Positions 1 to 8,342 of a DNA stretch of 50,178 bases are shown here, in pieces. Under the pieces are notes generated by a model that was not told where the DNA came from, did no database searches, and saw nothing but the letters and a program-made list of their open reading frames with translations. The translations under genes and the position numbers were made by a program. The stretch comes from an uncultured Lachnospiraceae bacterium (lineage in GTDB: Bacteria; Bacillota; Clostridia; Lachnospirales; Lachnospiraceae): the NCBI GenBank assembly GCA_910586755.1, contig CAJUJM010000091.1:1-50178 (forward strand), read 5' to 3'. How positions within the stretch are numbered: the first letter of the stretch is position 1; the number at the start of each line of letters is the position of its first letter.

Positions 1-2
1 AG

Positions 3-56
3 CAGGAAGACTTCAAGAGATTTTTTAAAGAAATGGAATTAAGTAAAAGAGCATAA
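3..56 (+). CDS. C-terminal tail of an unidentified protein (partial)
   Basis: An open frame enters from the left edge and ends at a TAA (54-56), giving a charged tail ending EMELSKRA. It is followed 10 bases later by a terminator-like hairpin, which is the main reason to believe it is the end of a real gene. Too little remains to assign a family. Confidence 0.45.
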   Translation, partial: QEDFKRFFKEMELSKRA

Positions 57-65
57 CACCAAGAA

Positions 66-108
66 CACCCTACAAATGCCTTGTTTTCAGGCTAGGTAGG
101 GGGTTTTT
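66..108 (+). terminator. Intrinsic terminator
   Basis: CCCTAC (68-73) pairs with GTAGGG (96-101), with an inner GCCT/AGGC pair (78-81 with 89-92), followed by a T5 run at 104-108. It closes the partial gene at the left edge. Confidence 0.7.
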
Positions 109-202
109 GATTATAAAACTGTAAAAGTCAGGTTATAACATAATAGCCCTGACAACGTCATGTCAAGGTTATTGCGTGTTCTAATATCCAAATAAACGTC
201 AA

Positions 203-231
203 TTGTAATCTCTTCACTTTTATGGTATGCT
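203..231 (+). promoter_or_regulatory. Possible promoter of the glycosidase operon
   Basis: TTGTAA (203-208), a 17-base spacer and TATGCT (226-231) lie about 45 bases before the start codon. Both hexamers are imperfect. Upstream (111-200) is AT-rich, with a weak inverted repeat GTCAGG/CCCTGAC near 127-153. Confidence 0.3.
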
Positions 232-275
232 ACCTTCAGTGGACAAGTCAACAAAAACAAAAAGAGGTTTTCATT

Positions 276-1336
276 ATGTCAACAAATCAATTGCATTTAC
301 GAGAGCGTATGCTCCCCGCTCCCCGAGGCGGGGGATTTCGAATGAAAGATTACTGGGTCTGGTGCGGTTCCGCCATAAAAGGGGAAGATAACCGTTACCA
401 TCTTTTTGCCTCCAGATGGCCCAAAACACTCCCTATGCATCCTGGTTGGATGTTCCAGTCTGAAATTGTGCGGGCCAGCGCCCCGGACCCCTGCGGGCCT
501 TATGAATTTGAAGAGGTGGTTCTTCCTGCCAGAGGGCCTGCATACTGGGATGGCTGTTCTACCCATAATCCAATTATCACCAAATGGGAAGACACCTATG
601 TTCTTTACTATATGGGAACCACCTATCCTTTTGAAGCGCCCAGGCCCGGAGAGCCAGTCTCTTCCGATGATATCCGGGTACAGACTGCCAGAAGTCATAA
701 ACGGATCGGAATGGCTGTTTCCAAAAGCATTTTTGGCCCCTGGGAGCGAAAGGATGCGCCTATCCTAAGCACCCGGCCCGCCTGTTTTGACAACTATCTG
801 GTCTCGAATCCGGCTCCCTGTTATAATCCGGACGGCTCGGTGCTGCTTCTTTATAAGGCCAGGGGATATAAAAAGCCGCCATACACCGGGCAATTGCACA
901 CAGATATGGTTTTTGGAACCGCAAAAAGCGCTCATTTCAGCCAGCCCTTCCACTCTGTATCCCATGCCCGCTGTTTGCCGGTCAGAACGTCATTCTGGAG
1001 GATCCGTTTATCTGGAGAACCGCAGAAGGTTATGAGATGATTGCAAAGGATATGATTGGAAACGTATGCGGGGAGCGTTTCGGCGGAATCCACGCCTCTT
1101 CCCTCAATGGCATCGACTGGTCTTTACATATGGGAGAACTGGCTTATTCCAGAAATATTTTATGGGATGACGGAATTACAGAACAGATGGGAAGCCTGGA
1201 ACGGCCTTTTCTGCTTTTTGAAGAAGGCGTTGCTACTCATGCCTTTTTTGCAACTTCTGATGGCTGTAATAATTTTATGGATGCAACAGAAACGTGGAAC
1301 ATGGTAATTCCACTAAAAGACCCCCAAAGATTGTAA
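276..1336 (+). pseudogene. GH43/GH32-like beta-propeller glycosidase, frameshifted
   Basis: The first part (ATG 276, AGAGG ribosome site about 10 bases upstream) reads through WVWCGSAIKGEDNRYHLFAS, DGCSTHNPII and YVLYYMG, a pattern typical of five-bladed beta-propeller glycosidases of the GH43/GH32 superfamily. From about 968 the homologous text continues in another frame (PLFAGQNVILEDPFIW, then ERFGGIHAS) to a stop at 1336. One missing base in the C-run at 967-969 would join the halves as HAPLFAGQNV. There is no signal peptide, so the enzyme would be cytoplasmic. The substrate is unknown; the GH5 gene 19 bases downstream suggests plant-glucan use. It is either a recent pseudogene or a homopolymer sequencing error. 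Confidence 0.7.
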
Positions 1337-1355
1337 TCAGAAAGGAACGTACCCT

Positions 1356-2384
1356 ATGATGTTGAGAACGGTCTGTAAAGCCCTTATCATTCTGTCGCTG
1401 GCAGTATGGATTCCGGGATATCAAAGCCTGGCGGCATCTGCTCCTCTTTCAAATATGCCGGCTCCTGTCCCCTGCCCCTCTGTCACAGGTCCTCTCCACG
1501 TGGAAGGGACAAAACTGTGCGGCAGGGACGGTTCTCCTGTGCAGCTAAGGGGAATCAGCACCCACGGCCTGGCATGGTTTCCGGACTATGTCAATGAGGA
1601 ATGTTTCTCCCAGCTGAAAACCCAGTGGGATGTAAATGTGATACGTCTCGCTCTGTACACTGCAGAGTACAATGGATACTGCACCGGCGGCGACCAGAAT
1701 CAGCTGAAAACTCTGGTTCATAACGGAGTTCAGTATGCTGCCAGCCAGGATATGTATGTTATCATCGACTGGCACATTCTCTCTGACTCAAACCCCAACC
1801 AGCACATTGCAGAGGCCAGCGCATTTTTTGATGAGATGTCACGAACCTATGCAGGCTACAATAATGTCCTGTACGAGATCTGCAACGAGCCAAACGGAGG
1901 CACAAGCTGGGACGACATCAAGGTATACGCCGACACCATTATCAATGTCATCCGGAAAAATGACAAGGATGGAGTGATTATCGTGGGAACGCCAAACTGG
2001 TCCCAGTATGTGGATGAGGCCGCCAGGGATCCCATTACCGGGTTTGACAATATTATGTACTCTCTCCACTTCTACGCCGCCACCCACAAGGAGGATCTGC
2101 GAAACAAGATGGCAGCCGCAATAGAGGCCGGTCTTCCCATCTTTGTCACCGAATATGGCATCTGTGACGCCAGCGGCAATGGATCAATTGACACAGTACA
2201 GGCCCGGCAGTGGATAGACCTGATGGATCAGAACCAGATCAGCTATGTGGCTTGGAATCTCTCTAATAAAAATGAGACGTCCGCTATCCTTAACAGCTCC
2301 TGCGCCAAAACCAGCGGTTTTACAGAAAGTGATTTAAGCGACTCTGGCAGATGGATCTACCAAATGCTGACAGAAAAAAATTAG
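1356..2384 (+). CDS. Secreted GH5 endoglucanase (cellulase)
   Basis: This 342-residue protein has an N-terminal signal peptide (about residues 1-27, ending LAASA) and then a GH5 TIM barrel. The family landmarks are RGISTHGL (65-72), IDWH (137-140), the acid/base in YEICNEPNG (Glu178) and the nucleophile in FVTEYG (Glu266). It should hydrolyse beta-1,4-glucan outside the cell; it looks closest to GH5 subfamily 2, which is inferred. There is no carbohydrate-binding module or dockerin, so it is a bare catalytic domain. It starts 19 bases after the frameshifted glycosidase with AAAGGA upstream, so the two form one operon, closed by a strong terminator. Confidence 0.93.
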   Translation: MMLRTVCKALIILSLAVWIPGYQSLAASAPLSNMPAPVPCPSVTGPLHVEGTKLCGRDGSPVQLRGISTHGLAWFPDYVNEECFSQLKTQWDVNVIRLALYTAEYNGYCTGGDQNQLKTLVHNGVQYAASQDMYVIIDWHILSDSNPNQHIAEASAFFDEMSRTYAGYNNVLYEICNEPNGGTSWDDIKVYADTIINVIRKNDKDGVIIVGTPNWSQYVDEAARDPITGFDNIMYSLHFYAATHKEDLRNKMAAAIEAGLPIFVTEYGICDASGNGSIDTVQARQWIDLMDQNQISYVAWNLSNKNETSAILNSSCAKTSGFTESDLSDSGRWIYQMLTEKN

Positions 2385-2420
2385 GATTCATCGTTAAATT
2401 TCATTAGCTCTTTGTCTTCC

Positions 2421-2458
2421 TCCCTGGCGCAAGCAATGTTGCGCCAGGGAGTCTTTTT
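2421..2458 (+). terminator. Strong intrinsic terminator after the GH5 gene
   Basis: A perfect 12-bp stem, TCCCTGGCGCAA (2421-2432) with TTGCGCCAGGGA (2439-2450), loop GCAATG, is followed by T5 (2454-2458). The rest of the gap to 2541 holds no clear gene. A short open frame on the minus strand has no start signal or recognised family. Confidence 0.92.
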
Positions 2459-2541
2459 CAAATACTTCATTATTTACACGAAAACCAAAAGTTTTCATGT
2501 ACTTAATCAAAATAGCCGCAGCCCCATCTTCGTTTAGCGCC

Positions 2542-4043
2542 CTACTCCTCCACTGCCACGCTCATCTTCTTCACTGACCGGTAAACGGTAAAGCCAATGC
2601 TTCCGAAAGCCGCTGCTAAAAACAGAAGGGAAATAGGACTGGTAACAAATGGGAGGAAGGAGCCGCTGCTGTACATAATAGCCCGGCGGAAGTTCTGCTC
2701 TGCCATAAATCCTACCAAAATTCCAATAATAAAGGGCTGTTCCTTTAATCCCCATTTCTTCATAAAGAAACCTATTACCCCAAATACCAGCATAAGGACC
2801 AAATCGGAAGTGCTGCTGTTAAGGCCGTAGACTCCCAATACACACAGGAACCCAACTACCGGGAACAGGATCCGTTTCGGGATCCGCAAAAGCCGCACAA
2901 AAGCCGGGATAGAGAAATAATTAGCAACCAGCATCGCCAGATTGGCAATGATCATTGCTGCAAAGATATAATAAATGGTCTTGACATCATTGGTAAACAT
3001 CAGAGGGCCGGGCTGGACTCCCTTCATGGTAAAGGCCCCCAAAAGCAGGCCGGTCACCGCATCCCCCGGAATTCCCAAAGCCAGAAGAGGGATCATAGCC
3101 CCGCCAATGGCCGCATTATTGGCAGTCTCAGAGGCAACCAGCCCGGAAACTGCCCCTTTCCCAAACTCTTCCGGATGTTTGGAAGCCTTTTTCGCCGTGT
3201 TATAGCTGATAATGCTGGCAAGAGTCCCTCCGATACCTGGCAGGATCCCAATCAAAATTCCGATGACGGAAGAACGGATCACATTGAACTTTTCTTTCCA
3301 GTATTCAGCAAAGGTAAAACCCAATCCTTTTACTTTATAATTCTGGACCGCTACCCTATTGACGGTCTCCCGTCCTTTTCTGTCCGCCATGATAAAAATC
3401 TCAGAGATAGCAAAAATACCGATAAGGGCCACCGTGGTGTCGATTCCGCTTTCCAGGGCGGGAATTCCAAAAGTAAATCTGGGATAAGTATCCACGGGGG
3501 CCGGACCGATCATGGCCACCAAAATCCCCAGCAAGCCTGAGATAGTCCCCTTTACTATATCCTTAGACGACATGGTAACGATAATGCTGAGTGCAAAAAG
3601 GTCAGGGAAAAATACTCAAAAGATCCAAATTTCAGGGCAATGTTTGCCAGCATAGGCGCAATTAAAATCAATGCCACAATGCTGATGGCGCCCCCTAAAA
3701 AGGACGAGAAAATCCCCAGCCCCAGCGCCTTCCCGGCTTCGCCCCTGCGGGCCATGGGATGTCCGTCCATGCAGGTCATAAGGGATGCCGCAGTGCCGGG
3801 AATATTTAAAAGGATTGCAGAGATAAGGCCTCCGGAAAATCCTCCAATATAAAGTCCCATCAAAATGGAAATACTGGGCTCCATCTCCATGGCAAAGGTA
3901 ATGGGTAAAAACAGGGCCACCGCCATGGTGGTGGAAAGTCCCGGAATCGCGCCGAAAACCAAACCAATGATAACTCCTCCGCAAATCAGCAAGATATTTT
4001 GCGGTGACAGGGTCAGAATTGCTGTCATAAAGTTCTCTAACAT
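2542..4043 (-). pseudogene. tctA: TctA, tripartite tricarboxylate transporter large membrane subunit, frameshifted
   Basis: Two overlapping minus-strand frames make up one TctA. The N-terminal half (4043 down to about 3597) has GAIPGLSTTMAVALFLPITF and many membrane helices; the C-terminal half (to 2542) has GPAPVDTYPRFTFG, LPGIGGTLASI and ALGIPGDAVTG. Together they give about 500 residues, the normal TctA length. The frame changes at the A5 run (3595-3599; T5 in the mRNA). One more T would give TFFALSIIVTMSSKD, matching the family through the junction. TctA would be the permease of a solute uptake system with TctB and TctC. Its start uses the AGGAGGAAAGG at the end of the small-ORF element upstream. 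It is a mutation, a sequencing error or, less likely, a -1 slip site. Confidence 0.85.
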
Positions 4044-4051
4044 ATACCTTT

Positions 4052-4144
4052 CCTCCTAGTAATGTATCGGCACGCGACGCCCTGCGCCACCTGCCATATC
4101 GTCGGAAGGTATCCTGAAAATGCTTCGCATTTACCTTCCTCCTA
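4052..4144 (-). repeat. Dispersed small-ORF/hairpin element, copy 1 (tctB-tctA gap)
   Basis: This 93-bp segment is almost identical, in opposite orientation, to 45713-45810: two substitutions and one 5-base indel. On the minus strand it runs TAGGAGGAAGG, ATG, a hairpin enclosing the start (GGAAGGTA...TACCTTCC around AATGC-GAA-GCATT), a second hairpin (GGCA...GCG...TGCC) and a final AGGAGG. Its first bases overlap the tctB stop codon and its last bases form the tctA Shine-Dalgarno. Confidence 0.9.
4056..4130 (-). CDS. 24-codon small ORF within the dispersed element
   Basis: The ORF runs from ATG (4130) to TAG (4056-4058), with AGGAGGAAGG eight bases upstream. The peptide starts MRSIFRIPSDDMAG and ends AGRRVPIHY. 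The same frame is open in the 45.7 kb copy with one residue changed before the tails diverge, so translation is plausible. The stop codon touches the tctA Shine-Dalgarno, an arrangement suited to translational coupling. No known family is recognised. It may be a leader peptide rather than a functional product. Confidence 0.5.
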   Translation of the reverse strand: MRSIFRIPSDDMAGGAGRRVPIHY

Positions 4145-4615
4145 CAGTCTTGGATACAGCGGAATCCTTACGTTTAAACCGTATCGGAATCCATAACACA
4201 AAACCATGGAAAATCCGGCTGCCATCAAAAAGTTTAACACCACTCTTTTTTTGGTAGGCGGTTGATCATCCAGCACCATAAATAATACAAACAAAAATAC
4301 AATACCGCAGAGAACAAATCCCAGGGTTTTCACGGACAGGGCAATAAATAAAAATGCCAGACCGGCTGCCAGATACTTTATGGGAACCTGAATATAGGGA
4401 GCTTCTTCTCCATCTTTTTTCAGATCATGATACAAATTTAGCACTGCACAGAATGTAAAGCACAGGATAATAAATCTGGGCACTGTGCGGGGAGTGATAG
4501 CGCCAATACTGCCGCTGGTGGACTGACGGATGGAAAAGGTCTGCCAGTAAAAAATGGCGGCAATGATTAAATATACCACTGACGGAAGGGCTTTTCTCAA
4601 CTTATCCTTATTCAT
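4142..4615 (-). CDS. tctB: TctB, tripartite tricarboxylate transporter small membrane subunit
   Basis: The 157-residue protein has about four hydrophobic segments (VVYLIIAAIFYWQ, FIILCFTFCAVLNLY, YLAAGLAFLFIALSV, VLNFLMAAGFSMVLCYG), as expected for TctB, which partners TctA in the membrane. I start at ATG 4615, which has AGAAAGGA at the right distance. The frame is open further upstream to 4729, but that stretch crosses two hairpins and does not look like TctB. The stop codon overlaps the small-ORF element leading to tctA. Confidence 0.85.
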   Translation of the reverse strand: MNKDKLRKALPSVVYLIIAAIFYWQTFSIRQSTSGSIGAITPRTVPRFIILCFTFCAVLNLYHDLKKDGEEAPYIQVPIKYLAAGLAFLFIALSVKTLGFVLCGIVFLFVLFMVLDDQPPTKKRVVLNFLMAAGFSMVLCYGFRYGLNVRIPLYPRL

Positions 4616-4631
4616 CTTTATCCTTTCTTTA

Positions 4632-4735
4632 CTACGGAAGTCTGCCGCCGACAGGCGGCATAAATTCAGGTATGCCCCATGCGCCCGCCTAACTTTCATG
4701 GGTGGTGGCACGTCCACCGCCGGGCGCATACAGGT
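4632..4735 (-). repeat. Two-hairpin intercistronic element between tctC and tctB
   Basis: An outer 9-bp stem pairs ATGCGCCCG (4679-4687) with CGGGCGCAT (4721-4729) around an inner GGTGG/CCACC. A second perfect hairpin, TGCCGCC-GACA-GGCGGCA, spans 4643-4660. A tiny minus-strand ORF (4661 to 4632, MPPVGGRLP) lies over the second hairpin and ends 16 bases before tctB. The design resembles the small-ORF elements at 4.1, 27.5 and 45.7 kb, but the sequence is not closely similar. Confidence 0.55.
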
Positions 4736-5695
4736 TTACTGTCCGGAAAGCACGTCCTTATACTGCCCGTAAGAGCTTTCTGCTGCTTTCAAAATTTCTA
4801 CCGATTTTTCAGGGGAATTGTACTCCGGAACAATGCTGTAGGTTGCGAACTTTTCCTTGCATTCCGGGTTCGCCACTGCTTTTTCCACTGCCGCTGCAAA
4901 TGTGTTGACAATCTGAGGATCGGTTTTGGGCGGAAATGCAAAGTAGAAATACTTATCCATCGTAATGTCGTAGCCCTGTTCCTTTAAAGTGGGCACATCC
5001 GGCAGGAATTCATTGCGCTCATCCGACATAATTCCCAGGGAAATAAAATCTCCCGACTCCACATACTGCTGGATTGTTCCATAAGGCGCAAAGAAAATGT
5101 CAATGCGGCCTGCCAGCATATCGGTGATCCGCTCTGCTGCGTTCTGGGAATCTACATACTTGAAATTCGCCCCGATCTCGCCCTCAAACAGGGCGCAGGC
5201 TAAGTGGGCATAGGATCCCTGATTCACACTTGCGATAATTTCTTCCCCTGATAGGGCCCGCTGTACAAAGTCATCAATATCCTGATACTTTGCCGCCGGA
5301 ATTACCAGAGTTTGAGTGGTATCCACCACCGGAATGGTGCAGATAGTCTGATCCAGCCCTCCTATATCTGTGGTTCCCACGATTTTCGTAAGGAGAGAAG
5401 AGGCATGGAAAAATTCTACCGTATAGCCATCCGGCTCTGCATTATAAACTTCTCTGGTCCCCTCAATGGCGCTTCCCTTGTTGACAATGGAAAGGGTAAC
5501 TCCTAACTCGTCCTCCAGGTAGGTAGATAATATCCTTGCATAAGTATCGGTATCGCCTCCGGCGGAAGCAGAGACGATGACGTTAATATTCCCGTCAGGG
5601 TAAGCTTCTTCTTTGGCTTCGCATCCCGAAAGAGCTGCTCCTGCCAAACTAACTGTCAGTAACAATGCCGTTATATTTCTCATATTCTTTTTCAT
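4736..5695 (-). CDS. tctC: TctC, tripartite tricarboxylate transporter substrate-binding lipoprotein
   Basis: The 319-residue protein has a lipoprotein signal (lipobox LSGC, Cys near residue 25) and the Bug/TctC fold signature: INVIVSASAGGDTDTYAR, then YVDSQNAAERITDMLAGRIDIFF and LPDVPTLKEQGYDI. It captures a carboxylate or related solute outside the membrane for TctAB; the ligand cannot be read from the sequence. An AGAAAGGGG ribosome site precedes ATG 5695. It lies 36 bases after the sulfatase gene in the same operon, hinting at a ligand released or processed by the sulfatase (inference). Confidence 0.92.
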   Translation of the reverse strand: MKKNMRNITALLLTVSLAGAALSGCEAKEEAYPDGNINVIVSASAGGDTDTYARILSTYLEDELGVTLSIVNKGSAIEGTREVYNAEPDGYTVEFFHASSLLTKIVGTTDIGGLDQTICTIPVVDTTQTLVIPAAKYQDIDDFVQRALSGEEIIASVNQGSYAHLACALFEGEIGANFKYVDSQNAAERITDMLAGRIDIFFAPYGTIQQYVESGDFISLGIMSDERNEFLPDVPTLKEQGYDITMDKYFYFAFPPKTDPQIVNTFAAAVEKAVANPECKEKFATYSIVPEYNSPEKSVEILKAAESSYGQYKDVLSGQ

Positions 5696-5731
5696 AAAAT
5701 AGTCCCCTTTCTAAACCTTCTAAAATTGATT

Positions 5732-7201
5732 CTATCGGATTCCTCTCTGCAGCAGCATGTCCCTTCCCTGAAACAGCTTGTTTCCATCCTGAAGGCTGGC
5801 TGAAAAATCATACTTTTTCTGAGGCAGCCCTTTTAATTTTCCATTTTCCAGAAGCTTCTCATCAGAGCCGTACAGATGAGAAATCAACTTTTCCGTTAAT
5901 TCTTCCAAATCCCTGGCATAGGCCGGATCCCCCGCCACATCTGTCAGCTCCATAGGATCCTTTTCCAAATCAAAAAGCTGACTCAGATTGCCTACCGGGT
6001 AATAAATCAGTTTCCGGGTCTTGGTGCGGATCATTCTGGTAGCTCTGTCATCCTCCCAAAGCTCTCCGTAGGAATATTCCCTCTCATAATCTTCTGTAAG
6101 AGAAGTTCCCTCCACATAATCCGGCACCGGAAGCCCTGCCAGGGTAAGAAGGGTGGGCATTACATCCCTTAACTCCACAATCCGATCATCCTCCCGGTTG
6201 CATACCATATTACAATCTGCCGGCGGAGATAAAATAAACGGAATCTTTACCGAGTTTTCATACATGAGGAATTTACCAAAAAGGCCGTGGGTTCCCAACA
6301 TCTCGCCGTGATCCGCAGTAAATAGGATAATGGTGTCTTCCAAAAGACCCTGTTCCCTTAATGTTCCCACCACCAGGCGGATCTGGTGGTCAATATAGGT
6401 GCAAGTGGCATAGTAAGCCTTCTTTGCAATATCCCGGCGTTCCTTGGTGTCAAACCAGTTATAAAGATTCTTATAATACTGGAAGCCAAAGGGAAGCTCT
6501 GATGGATCCTTTTTGGTCCACTCTCCCACCGGCGGGTCTGTAAATTCTGCGTTGTCATAAAATTTCAGATACTCTTTCGGCGGGGCCAGCGGCGGGTGGG
6601 GAGCTGCGTAGGACAGATACCAAAAGGCCGGGCGGCTGGGGTCTTTTCTTAAAATGGTCTCACACATTTCCCTGGTAGCCCAATTGGTGGGAGTCATGGT
6701 CTCGTCCAGATGGAAGGGGCGGTAAAAATAGTTGTTGTTGCACATGCCATGGGCCATTTCCTCTCCGGCATGTCCGTTTCTCGCTAAAAACCTCTCATAA
6801 TCATCCTGAACCATCCCCGCCTTGTGACGTCCTTCCTCGTGAAGAATCACATCGTCAAAGCCAATCCGGTCTCTCTGGGGAAATACATGAAGTTTTCCCA
6901 CTCCATAGGCCTGGTAGCCATTATCCCGGAATACCTGGGCCATAGAAGGGATATCCGAAGGCATGGTAAGAGTTTCGCAAAAGATCCGATCCCCATGGGT
7001 CTTGCTGGTAACTCCCAGCATCATCTCCCGCCTTGCCGGGATACACACCGGCGTGGTGCTGATGGCGTTGGTATAGCGGATTCCATAGCGGGCCAGCTCA
7101 TCCAGGCTGGGAGTCAGAATTTCCCGGTTCCCGGCGCATCCTAAATATGCCCCTGCCCATTGGTCCACCGTTATCAAAAGTACATTCTTTTTATCAGCCA
7201 T
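5732..7201 (-). CDS. Sulfatase (arylsulfatase family, cysteine-type)
   Basis: This 489-residue member of the alkaline phosphatase superfamily has the metal-binding start VLLITVDQWAG and the sulfatase signature CIPAR (Cys53). That Cys is converted to formylglycine by an anaerobic maturase, which is not in this window. TADHGEMLGTHG, near residue 300, is the second metal-binding region. No signal peptide is seen, so it acts in the cytoplasm on an imported sulfate ester or phosphonate-like ester. I choose ATG 7201, nine bases after AGGAG, over a TTG two codons upstream that sits too close to the ribosome site. It is the first gene of the tct operon. Confidence 0.9.
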   Translation of the reverse strand: MADKKNVLLITVDQWAGAYLGCAGNREILTPSLDELARYGIRYTNAISTTPVCIPARREMMLGVTSKTHGDRIFCETLTMPSDIPSMAQVFRDNGYQAYGVGKLHVFPQRDRIGFDDVILHEEGRHKAGMVQDDYERFLARNGHAGEEMAHGMCNNNYFYRPFHLDETMTPTNWATREMCETILRKDPSRPAFWYLSYAAPHPPLAPPKEYLKFYDNAEFTDPPVGEWTKKDPSELPFGFQYYKNLYNWFDTKERRDIAKKAYYATCTYIDHQIRLVVGTLREQGLLEDTIILFTADHGEMLGTHGLFGKFLMYENSVKIPFILSPPADCNMVCNREDDRIVELRDVMPTLLTLAGLPVPDYVEGTSLTEDYEREYSYGELWEDDRATRMIRTKTRKLIYYPVGNLSQLFDLEKDPMELTDVAGDPAYARDLEELTEKLISHLYGSDEKLLENGKLKGLPQKKYDFSASLQDGNKLFQGRDMLLQRGIR

Positions 7202-7290
7202 ATTCAATTTCTCCTAAATAAATTTGTGGCAAAAGTGTAGAATTCCGGCCGGATTTCATTTCTTTTTTGTAAGACATTTATTTTAAATAC

Positions 7291-7319
7291 ATTATATGGT
7301 AGAATAATTGTATCTTCAA
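7291..7319 (-). promoter_or_regulatory. Promoter of the sulfatase-tct operon
   Basis: Read on the minus strand: TTGAAG (7319-7314), 17 bases, TATAAT (7296-7291). It lies about 90 bases before the sulfatase start, in the divergent region shared with the RpiR gene. Confidence 0.65.
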
Positions 7320-7340
7320 TAGAAACGTTATTGCGACTTT

Positions 7341-7357
7341 TCCGAACAAAATTCGGA
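7341..7357. promoter_or_regulatory. Candidate operator for the RpiR regulator
   Basis: A perfect inverted repeat, TCCGAA-CAAAA-TTCGGA, lies 26 bases before the regulator's start and between the divergent genes. Its position fits autoregulation or control of the sulfatase operon. Assignment to RpiR is inferred from location only. Confidence 0.4.
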
Positions 7358-7383
7358 TATCAAATAATTGAGGAGATGGATTT

Positions 7384-8241
7384 ATGAAGAGTGTTTTAAC
7401 CCAAATTTCCAATCAATACGCCAGTCTCAGCTACAGCGAAGGCCTGTTCGCCGATTATGTCCTGGCCAACCGGGATCAGGTCATCCACATGGCCATTGCA
7501 GACGTAAGCGAAAGTATCGGCATTGCCTCTTCCACCATCATTGCAGCGGTGAAAAAGCTGGGATATTCCGGTTTTCGGGAGTTTAAGCTTGCCCTGGCCT
7601 CCGAGCTTTTAAATCCCGCAGGCGCCTGGAAGCATGTCCCCGACTCCAAAGAGCCGGAAGGAACCAGCACCTACCGGCAGGTAGTTCTCTCCAACATCGC
7701 CGCCCTGGAAGAATCTTTAGAAACCATGAAATACTCCCTCATTCAGGATGTGGCGTCCCTGCTTTTAAATGCCGGTCACATCTACATTTTTGGCGTAGGC
7801 ACCTCCGGGGTACTGGCCAGGGAAGCCCACGATTTTTTCTTCCGTCTGGGGCTTAACAGCACCTTTTTGGAGGATCTCCACTACCAGCTTTTGGCCGCCG
7901 CCCGTCTTAAGGAGGGGGATATCGCCCTTTTGATCTCTCAAACCGGCATCAACAAGGATATTATCAATATTGCGGAAAAAATAAAAGAAACCGGACAAAC
8001 CATTATCGGAATCTCCAACTATATGGGCACTCCTTTTGCCAAATACACGGACCTTCTGCTGGCGCCCCTGACCATGCTTTCCACCACCCACGACAATAAT
8101 TTTTCCTTCCGCATCCCTATTTTGTGTATCATCGAAACTCTCTATTACACCATCTCGGAACAGATGGGAGAAAAATACCAGTCCGCTTTGAAAGCCAACC
8201 GGCAGGTGGTGGAAGGCAGTTCTGTAAACCGCTCTGTTTGA
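7384..8241 (+). CDS. MurR/RpiR family transcriptional regulator
   Basis: The 285-residue protein has an N-terminal RpiR-type helix-turn-helix (ADVSESIGIASSTIIAAVKKLGYSGFREFK, residues about 39-68) and a C-terminal SIS sugar-isomerase-like sensor domain (IYIFGVGTSGVLA, then ALLISQTGINKDIINIAEK). Such proteins sense phosphorylated sugars or related ligands. It starts 9 bases after GAGGAG and faces away from the sulfatase-tct operon, so it probably controls it. A small hairpin (8252-8271) without a T-run follows the stop. Confidence 0.9.
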   Translation: MKSVLTQISNQYASLSYSEGLFADYVLANRDQVIHMAIADVSESIGIASSTIIAAVKKLGYSGFREFKLALASELLNPAGAWKHVPDSKEPEGTSTYRQVVLSNIAALEESLETMKYSLIQDVASLLLNAGHIYIFGVGTSGVLAREAHDFFFRLGLNSTFLEDLHYQLLAAARLKEGDIALLISQTGINKDIINIAEKIKETGQTIIGISNYMGTPFAKYTDLLLAPLTMLSTTHDNNFSFRIPILCIIETLYYTISEQMGEKYQSALKANRQVVEGSSVNRSV

Positions 8242-8279
8242 TATTGTGAAACAGCTCAGATGTCTGAACTGATACAAGA

Positions 8280-8308
8280 TTGCATAATAACTGGATTTGG
8301 GGTAGAAT
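8280..8308 (+). promoter_or_regulatory. Promoter of the CcdA-TlpA gene
   Basis: TTGCAT (8280-8285), 17 bases, TAGAAT (8303-8308) end 34 bases before the ATG. Confidence 0.55.
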
Positions 8309-8342
8309 AGCGATAATGCTATATGAAAGGATTTGATATTTT

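Noticed and set aside
222..275. Upstream extension of the glycosidase to ATG 222
   Set aside because: No ribosome site before it and the added 18 residues do not match the family; ATG 276 has AGAGG.
2385..2541. Possible minus-strand remnant gene after tctA
   Set aside because: A 50-codon open frame ends within the GH5 terminator, with no start, ribosome site or recognisable family.
4616..4729. N-terminal extension of TctB
   Set aside because: The in-frame 38 codons cover two perfect hairpins and are unlike TctB; ATG 4615 has a good ribosome site.
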